NCBI GenBank assembly: GCA_016280525.1
Contig: JAEEGW010000389.1
Span: forward strand, 1 to 5,662
DNA length: 5,662 bases
DNA from: Clostridiales bacterium
GTDB lineage: Bacteria; Bacillota; Clostridia; Oscillospirales; CAG-272
Direction: 5' to 3'
The position numbers were made by a program, and so were the translations under genes. The notes beneath the pieces were generated by a model. The model had not been told where the DNA came from. It saw only the letters and a program-made list of their open reading frames with translations, and did no database searches. Numbering within the stretch: position 1 is the stretch's first letter; every line of letters begins with the position of its first letter. Below are positions 1 to 5,600 of the stretch, one piece after another.

Positions 1-963
1 AACGTGGAAGGGGCGCTTTCGGCGCTTTCCAAAAACAAAGATCTTTATATAATCCTGACCGGCGACGAGGCGAATTTAAGAGCGGAGCTTCAGGAAAAGG
101 ATTTTGACGCGGACAGGCTGCAAATAATCCACGCGCCGGCTGTTATAGGCTGTGACGAGAAGCCGACGGACGCCATAAGACAAAAGCGCGACAGCTCCAT
201 GATGGCGGCGATAGACCTGCTCCGCACGGACGATACCGTCGCCGGCATGGTCTCCGTAGGCTCAACTGGCGCGCTGATAGCCGCGGCTACGCTGCGCGTG
301 GGAAGGCTTGAAGGCGTCATGCGCCCGGCTTTCTGCCCCGTTATGCCGAATATGTACGGCGGAATCGTCGGTATATGCGACAGCGGAGCGACCGTCGACT
401 GCCCGCCCGAAATGCTGCGGCAGTTTGCCGTTATGGGAAGCATATATCTGCAGAGCGCGTACGGCATGGAAAACCCGCGCGTCGCGCTGCTCAACGTCGG
501 CACGGAAGCGGAGAAGGGGGACAAGCTGAGAAAAGAGGTATATCCCATACTGCAGGCGGAGCCGAACATAAACTTCGTCGGCAACATGGAGGGGCGGGCG
601 CTGCTCTCAAACGTCTGCGATCTCGTAGTCTGCGACGGTTTTTCCGGCAACGTGCTGATAAAGACAATGGAAGGCTCTATTATGGAGACTATGAAAATGC
701 TTAAAAAGAGCATTTATTCAAGCTGGAAGTACAAGCTCGGCGCGGCGCTTCAGAAAAAGATGTTTACCGAGCTCAAAGAGTTTATGAATTATCAGAATTA
801 CGGCGGCTCCGTCATACTCGGCGCGCGCAAAACGGTCGTAAAAGGCCACGGCAGCAGCAACGCGAAAGCGATAGAAGTCTGCATAGAGCAGGTATGCCAC
901 GCGGAAAACGCGAAAATGAACGAGAGGATATCGGAAGCCCTCGCCGCCCCGGCTCGAAAGTGA
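1..963 (+). CDS. plsX: Phosphate acyltransferase PlsX (5'-truncated by window start)
   Basis: PlsX converts acyl-ACP and inorganic phosphate to acyl-phosphate plus ACP. The acyl-phosphate is the substrate of PlsY in phosphatidic acid synthesis, and PlsX is usually a peripheral membrane protein. Family blocks appear in the expected order: GSTGAL (from 259), LLNVGTE with a following KG (487-507 and on), DGFSGN (634-651), NYGG (796-807) and GHGSSNA (844-864). These match Bacillus subtilis PlsX as I remember it. Against that protein the first window codon falls near residue 17, so about 16 residues, including the AVDAMGGD motif, lie upstream. The GTG at position 4 is therefore internal and not the start. 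The reading frame is intact to TGA at 961-963, and the C-terminus looks complete. In many Firmicutes plsX lies beside fabD, fabG or acpP; here the next gene is an unrelated secreted protein. No intrinsic terminator is visible after the stop. Identification is firm. Confidence 0.97.
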   Translation, partial: NVEGALSALSKNKDLYIILTGDEANLRAELQEKDFDADRLQIIHAPAVIGCDEKPTDAIRQKRDSSMMAAIDLLRTDDTVAGMVSVGSTGALIAAATLRVGRLEGVMRPAFCPVMPNMYGGIVGICDSGATVDCPPEMLRQFAVMGSIYLQSAYGMENPRVALLNVGTEAEKGDKLRKEVYPILQAEPNINFVGNMEGRALLSNVCDLVVCDGFSGNVLIKTMEGSIMETMKMLKKSIYSSWKYKLGAALQKKMFTELKEFMNYQNYGGSVILGARKTVVKGHGSSNAKAIEVCIEQVCHAENAKMNERISEALAAPARK

Positions 964-981
964 TCATTTTGAAAAAACACC

Positions 982-1010
982 TTGACAAAACAAGGGCAAG
1001 GATATATAAT
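982..1010 (+). promoter_or_regulatory. Consensus sigma-A promoter of the dockerin protein gene
   Basis: A -35 box TTGACA (982-987) and a -10 box TATAAT (1005-1010) are separated by exactly 17 bp, a perfect match to the housekeeping consensus. Transcription should begin near 1017, giving a leader of about 40 bases before the TTG start. The -35 box begins 18 bases after the plsX stop codon, so the gene has its own strong promoter whether or not plsX transcripts read through. No operator-like dyad is visible around it, which suggests (inference) largely constitutive expression. Confidence 0.9.
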
Positions 1011-1040
1011 TAAAAGGACCTAAAACTTTTACATTAATCA

Positions 1041-1048
1041 TAAGGAGG
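1041..1048 (+). promoter_or_regulatory. Ribosome binding site deciding the TTG start
   Basis: TAAGGAGG is fully complementary to the 3' end of 16S rRNA (CCUCCUUA). It ends 8 bases before the TTG at 1057. No in-frame ATG or GTG lies between the upstream stop at 1021-1023 and this TTG, and the residues after it form a normal signal peptide, so the site fixes the start codon. The strong site probably compensates for the weak initiator. Confidence 0.9.
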
Positions 1049-1056
1049 ATTTTGAG

Positions 1057-2373
1057 TTGAAAAAGTTTTTAGCTGTTTTAGTATGCGCGGTCTTCGTGCT
1101 TATCGCGGCCGTATCGGTATTTGCCGGCGCTGACGACGAGGCTGTCGCCGCCGCGACTCTTGAGCCCCTCGGTGAAGTATATGCCGCCGACGTTAACGGC
1201 GCCATTGAGATGAGAGGTTTTACCGCTTCCGTTGACGGAAAATACGTTTACGGCGGCTTCCTGCAGGGCGGACGCTACACCGTCAGATTTGACGTTGAAA
1301 ACGACCTTGAGCAGGCAGGCTCTTACAAACCGGCTCACAACGTTCCCGGCGATTCCGCAGACAACGAATACTGCAAAGGTCTCGCCTGCGACGACCGCGG
1401 ATACCTCTACGTAGGTATAACCCACGCCAACAAAGGCTTCATAACCGTTGCCGTCGTTGACGAAAACATGGAAGAGATCGGTCACCTTACAGAAAACCTC
1501 AACCTGGCCGCTACCGGTATAAACGGCGTTGCCGTTCAGAAATTCGGCGACACGTATCTGCTTTACGCAGTAGCCTGCTACGATGCTGACGGCATCCGCT
1601 GCTACGACGTAACGGATCCCGAAAACATAACGCTTTACACGGAATTCGGCGATAACGGCGTTATGGATTATTCCATAATCAACGCTGACAAAGACATGAG
1701 CTACATAGCCGTAGACGCAGAAGGTTACGTTTACGTTTCGTTCCGCAGAGGCTCGTCCGGCTTCAGCAAGGGCAGCCATGTTGCAAAGATCTCCCCCGAC
1801 GGCAAAGAAGTAGTTGCGGAAGCAGCCGTAAGAGAAGCTTACGGCGTATGCGAAGCGGGCGACTACGTATTCGTATCAACGTTTGACGGCGCTAAATCTT
1901 CCGTACACGCTCTCAACAAAGCCGATCTGAGCGAAGTTGCCGAGCTTAAATATGCGGAACGCGAAGATATATCTTCATTCTCCGACGTTGCGTTTGGCGG
2001 CGGCACGCTGTTCGTAGGCGACCACGGCGACAACTCCCAGGGCTTTGCCGGTAAGTTCCTTAAAGCCGACCTCGCGCTGACTCTGCCCGAGGAAGAGACC
2101 ACCGAAGAAGAGACTACCGAAGAAGAAGTAACGACCGAGGAAGATACCGAGGAACCGACCGAGACCGAAGAGCCGACCGAGACCGAAGAAGTTCCCGAGG
2201 TCACCGCAAAAGACGTCAACGGTGACGGATATATCGACAACAAGGACGTTGTCTCTCTGTTCAGATTCGCCTCCAGCAACGCGCCTTATGACGAACTTTA
2301 CGATATAAACGGCGACGAAGAAGTCAACAACAAGGACGTTGTCGCTCTGTTCAGAGCCGTAAGCAAAGCGTAA
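1057..2373 (+). CDS. Secreted dockerin-containing protein with beta-propeller-like region
   Basis: The 438-residue product starts at TTG, preceded by a perfect ribosome binding site. Residues 1-23 form a Sec signal peptide: KK, a hydrophobic core, then VFA before a likely cleavage at 23/24. Residues 35-343 contain spaced strand motifs such as GLACDDRGYLYVG, IAVDAEGYVYVSF and VAFGGGTLFVGDHG. These resemble NHL/SMP-30-like beta-propeller blades; this is pattern recognition, not a confirmed family, and no catalytic residues can be assigned. Residues 344-383 are a Glu/Thr/Pro linker, 20 of 40 being Glu. Residues 386-435 are a type I dockerin with two calcium loops: D386/N388/D390/D394/D397 and D416/N418/D420/N424/D427. 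Dockerins bind cohesins on scaffoldins or the cell surface, so the protein is probably exported and docked to a partner not encoded here. It is likely a single-gene transcript with its own promoter and terminator. It is neither a recognised glycoside hydrolase nor a recognised peptidase; the propeller could be a binding or lyase-like domain. Confidence 0.92.
   Translation: MKKFLAVLVCAVFVLIAAVSVFAGADDEAVAAATLEPLGEVYAADVNGAIEMRGFTASVDGKYVYGGFLQGGRYTVRFDVENDLEQAGSYKPAHNVPGDSADNEYCKGLACDDRGYLYVGITHANKGFITVAVVDENMEEIGHLTENLNLAATGINGVAVQKFGDTYLLYAVACYDADGIRCYDVTDPENITLYTEFGDNGVMDYSIINADKDMSYIAVDAEGYVYVSFRRGSSGFSKGSHVAKISPDGKEVVAEAAVREAYGVCEAGDYVFVSTFDGAKSSVHALNKADLSEVAELKYAEREDISSFSDVAFGGGTLFVGDHGDNSQGFAGKFLKADLALTLPEEETTEEETTEEEVTTEEDTEEPTETEEPTETEEVPEVTAKDVNGDGYIDNKDVVSLFRFASSNAPYDELYDINGDEEVNNKDVVALFRAVSKA
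2086..2205 (+). repeat. Glu/Thr/Pro linker with short tandem repeats
   Basis: This purine-rich stretch encodes residues 344-383, an acidic linker between the propeller-like region and the dockerin. TTEEE-type units come first, then two tandem PTETEE units encoded by 18-base copies at 2155-2172 and 2173-2190 that differ only in the last base. Such flexible, often O-glycosylated linkers are typical of cellulosome-type modular proteins. The near-identical tandem copies suggest recent slippage or unequal exchange, so linker length may vary between strains. Confidence 0.8.
2212..2370 (+). other. Type I dockerin domain (two EF-hand-like repeats)
   Basis: Residues 386-438 of the preceding protein hold two F-hand repeats exactly 30 residues apart. 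Each has Asp at loop positions 1, 5 and 12, Asn at 3, and Asp or Asn at 9, so both should bind calcium. Loop positions 10-11, which contact cohesin and set specificity in known clostridial dockerins (Ser-Thr in Clostridium thermocellum), are Asn-Lys in both repeats. The second repeat has Glu in place of Gly at loop position 6. The DNA of the two repeats is nearly identical over 28 bases (2238-2265 and 2328-2355, one mismatch). Confidence 0.93.
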
Positions 2374-2411
2374 AGCGCGGCCAGTATTACAGAATAAATA
2401 AAATAAAAGAC

Positions 2412-2450
2412 CTTACCGGTTACGAAAAGACGTGACCGGTAAGTTTTTAT
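2412..2450 (+). terminator. Intrinsic terminator after the dockerin gene
   Basis: A 13-bp stem (2412-2424 with 2431-2443) closes on the 6-base loop AAAAGA. The outer nine pairs, CTTACCGGT with ACCGGTAAG, are perfect, and the inner part has one G-U pair. TTTTT at 2444-2448 follows directly, then ATTT. The stop codon of the upstream gene is 38 bases before the stem. This should insulate the downstream gene from read-through. Confidence 0.95.
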
Positions 2451-2452
2451 TT

Positions 2453-2483
2453 ACAATATATTGTTTGTCTTAACAATATATTG
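2453..2483. repeat. Twin palindromes, possible operator
   Basis: The 10-base palindrome CAATATATTG occurs at 2454-2463 and again at 2474-2483, and the direct repeat extends to 11 bases (ACAATATATTG). Start-to-start spacing is exactly 20 bases, about two helical turns, so both copies would face the same side of the DNA. They lie between the terminator and the promoter of the large gene, about 62 bases upstream of its -35 box. This layout suits a dimeric regulator binding twice, but AT-rich DNA makes chance palindromes more likely, so function is an inference. Confidence 0.45.
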
Positions 2484-2545
2484 CATTTTTTTATCACTTT
2501 TTATAAAAATCACCTTTATTTTAATTTCTTTTTTGTATAAAAGTA

Positions 2546-2574
2546 TTGACAAACCTTAAAAATAATGATATATT
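2546..2574 (+). promoter_or_regulatory. Sigma-A promoter of the large modular protein gene
   Basis: The -35 box TTGACA (2546-2551) and the -10 box TATATT (2569-2574) are 17 bp apart. TG at 2566-2567, one base before the -10 box, makes an extended -10 element. The 60 bases upstream are very AT-rich with T and A runs, including the palindrome TTTTTATAAAAA at 2498-2509, and may act as an UP element. Predicted start of transcription is near 2581, giving a leader of about 55 bases. The signal is strong, consistent with an abundant surface protein. Confidence 0.88.
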
Positions 2575-2587
2575 ATTATTATCCAAA

Positions 2588-2611
2588 GCCCTGCGTAGTT
2601 TCCGACAGGGC
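2588..2611 (+). other. Leader hairpin in the 5' untranslated region
   Basis: GCCCTG (2588-2593) pairs perfectly with CAGGGC (2606-2611) across a 12-base loop. Two more pairs (2594-2595 with 2603-2604) can form with one bulged base. It begins about 7 bases from the predicted transcript 5' end and leaves the ribosome binding site at 2624-2629 unpaired. It is followed by A residues, not T, so it is not a forward terminator. A 5'-end mRNA-stabilising hairpin is the simplest reading; I do not recognise a riboswitch class. Confidence 0.55.
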
Positions 2612-2623
2612 AAAAAAACAAAG

Positions 2624-2629
2624 AAGGAG
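2624..2629 (+). promoter_or_regulatory. Ribosome binding site of the large modular protein
   Basis: AAGGAG ends 6 bases before the ATG at 2636. The sequence around it is purine-rich and unstructured, and the residues after the ATG form a signal peptide, which together confirm the start. Confidence 0.88.
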
Positions 2630-2635
2630 AAAGAA

Positions 2636-5600
2636 ATGAAAAAACTATTAGCAGCAATACTTGTTATTGCAATGGTTTTTGCCCTTGCGACCGGTACGTT
2701 TGTATCGGCGGCTTCTGTTGCGATTGAATCGCTTGACAGGATCTACGTCAACGGCGGCGCGTTGTTCAACGGCGGCGCTGACGCATGGCTTGCAGCCAAT
2801 GAAGTCAAGGGCAAGATCGAGACGATAGGCATATTTGGCTGGATCATCTTGGCTGACAACGAGATGCCGGCCTCATTTGGCTACAAGATCGACGACGGAG
2901 ATCCCGTACCGGTTGCGGATTCCGTCGTATATGATCAGGGCATATTGGATGCGACAGGTAACGCCTATCCCAATATGCGCAGAGACGTCTTTACGGCAGA
3001 CGTTTCCGAAGTCGGCCTCGGCGAGCATACGTTCACGATAGCAGCGTGGAACGAAGCCGGCGATGTCGCATACGGTAAATCGTTTACGTTTACCCAGGAG
3101 CTTGCACCCGGCGAAGAACCGCCTCCTCCCGCTCCGGCGATCGTAGGCAACTCTCTCGATGCATGGAATTACTGGTATGCAGACGGATCGCTCGGCGGAA
3201 CCCCCGCGGTTCACAGACACGGAGAGTGCGTGGGCTTCCATATAGCAGGTTGGTTCGGATATAACTATGATGCTGTTGCCATAGGCTACAGAATAAACGG
3301 CGTTGAGACGTTTGTTGACGGCGCTCTCAGAACACCTGAGGCTGCCGTTATAGCTGCCGGCGGCGAACACGCCACCCGTTACGATATGGACGGTTCGTTT
3401 GCGGACCTCCTGATCGGCGCTAACTCTTTCGATATAATCGTTAAGCTGAACGACCCGGATCAGTCCGTTTTAAATCTGTTCTCAGGTATACCCGCACAGA
3501 TAATCCCGGCGGATGACGAAGCCGTTTGGTTCTTCGATCCCGCCAACTACACCACAGGCTACTGGATCGGTCCGAACTGCGGTTATCCGGACGGAAGCGA
3601 TATCACGATACTCTTTGAGACGCCCGATTCGTTTGACGGAGTATTTGAGTTTGCGTATGCAAGCGCTGCTCCCGATGCGGCGGTCATCAACGTAAATCTT
3701 TATGACGAAGACGACGTTCTGCTTGAGACCGTAACGCAGACCTTCAACGGCGACTCGTATGCGGCGACCTTCTTCAGCAAGGTATACCCCGCAGGCACAT
3801 ATACGCTGCAGTATGAGTTTGCAGGCGGTTTGCACTTCGTTCTCGGTTCCGGTACACCTACGGACAACGAAGCGGTCATAAGCGGCGTATGCAACAACCA
3901 GTATCCCGATAACGGTCCCGCGATCGCGCTGCTTAAGGCTGAGATCACTCACGAGCCGTCCGTAAGCACGGGCCAAGCGGCACTTGACAACTTCCAGTAT
4001 GACGGTGCTGAAATAGCCACCGGCTCGAAGTACATATGGATCAACGATCCCGCCAACAGACCGACAATAGACTTTGTAAAAGGCTCTGTTTCCGAGATCT
4101 ACTTCAGAGGCTGGGCACAGCTCAACAACCCGATCACAGGTTTCGGCTACATGATCGACGGTACTCTTTATACAAACGAATTCTTCGTTGAAGAAAGAGC
4201 CGCCGAGCTTGCCGGTGCCGGCTTCCCCGGCGCGCAGGGTTATGCGGTACCTGTTCCCGTTATAAACCTCGAACCCGGCGAACACACGATAAATATAGTT
4301 GCGATAGACGATATAGGCGAACCTGTTCAGATAATCAAGGCCAAGAACGGTACGGATTATCCGATCGCGCTTACGTTCACTGTAACGGAAGAAGCCATCC
4401 CCGCAACTCTTGCAAACATGTCCTTCAACACCATCCGGGTTGACGGAGAGCTGCTCTGTGACGTCGGCAACGCACTTGATTACTGCCCGATCACAGGCGA
4501 TATAAGCACCTTAGGTCTGCGCGGCTGGGCGTTCATCGCCAACAGCACGATAGATTCCATGGGTTATAAGATAGACGGCGGCGATCCCGTATGCAGCGCT
4601 GCTTACATTCAGGAAAGATCCGACGTTTGGGCAGCGGTTGGCGGCGACGCGACAACTGCAAACGGATTCGATATAGAAGATATAGACGTATCCGGTCTTG
4701 AAGCAGGCGAACATACAATAACCATCGTTGTCAAAGCGGCGGACGGCAGCTATGTTGAAGTAGTAGACGTTCCGGTCGTAATAGAGAGAGCTCCTGCTGT
4801 TGAACATACCATTGCAGGCAAATCGTTTGACTGGTATGCAAAGAACGGCGCGTTCATTGCCACCAGCGGCAACGTTGACAAGTTCGTTGACGACGGCACG
4901 GGTATAGTTTACCTGCACTGCGGAGCCGACGTAGTCGGATTCATGGGCTGGGCTGCTCTTGCAGACGAAGACATCGCATACTTCGCATATGCTATAGACG
5001 GCGGAGACCCGATAACAGACGCAAACAATATGTTCTATGACCGCGCTGAGGAACTTGCGGCCAACGGCATAGCGCACGGCTTCGGCTACTGGATCGTATT
5101 CGATTATACCGCTCTTGAAGTCGGCGAACACAGCGTAACGTTCTATGCTGTTGCAGCGGACGGAACTCCCGTTGAGTTCTTCTCCTACAACTTTGACGTA
5201 CAGTACATGGAAGACTTCACGTGGCTGTATGACAGAGCGACTTATACAACCGGTTTCTGGACCGGCCCGAACTGCGGCATGCCGACAGGCAACGTATGCA
5301 TCGACTTTGATGCTGTTGAGCCGTTTGACGCTATCTACACAGCGTTCTTCGCAGACAACGTTCCCGGCGCTCTTATGAGAGTCGACCTGTATGACGAAGA
5401 CGGCGAACTGCTTGAATCCGTTGAGCAGAAGTTCGTACACAACGACGACGGCATGGTAAAATTCAGCAAAGCATACGCAGCCGGCACTTACACGGTTGAT
5501 TACGTGTACATCGGCGAGACCGGACATTTCGTTCTCGGTTCAGGCACACCGCTTGATATCGATTACGTAGTATCCGGCGTATGCAACATAGAGCATGCAG

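Noticed and set aside
4..6. GTG as a start codon for plsX
   Set aside because: Known PlsX proteins have about 16 further residues with a conserved AVDAMGGD motif before this point, and no ribosome binding site can be seen in the three bases available.
90..713. Minus-strand open frame of 207 codons
   Set aside because: It is antisense to plsX, whose conserved motifs fix the real frame.
1078..1779. Minus-strand open frame of 233 codons
   Set aside because: It is antisense to the dockerin protein gene, whose signal peptide and dockerin prove the plus-strand frame.
2588..2611. Riboswitch in the leader of the large gene
   Set aside because: The leader is only about 55 bases with one hairpin, and no conserved core of a riboswitch class I know is present; kept only as a hairpin.
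3482..4285. Minus-strand open frame of 267 codons
   Set aside because: It is a shadow of the same gene, with no ribosome binding site or promoter on that strand and no recognisable protein motif.
4511..5527. Long open frame of 338 codons on the minus strand
   Set aside because: It is fully antisense to the modular protein, whose frame has a signal peptide, ribosome binding site and internal protein repeats. Low use of TTA, CTA and TCA codons in the real gene leaves the opposite strand open.
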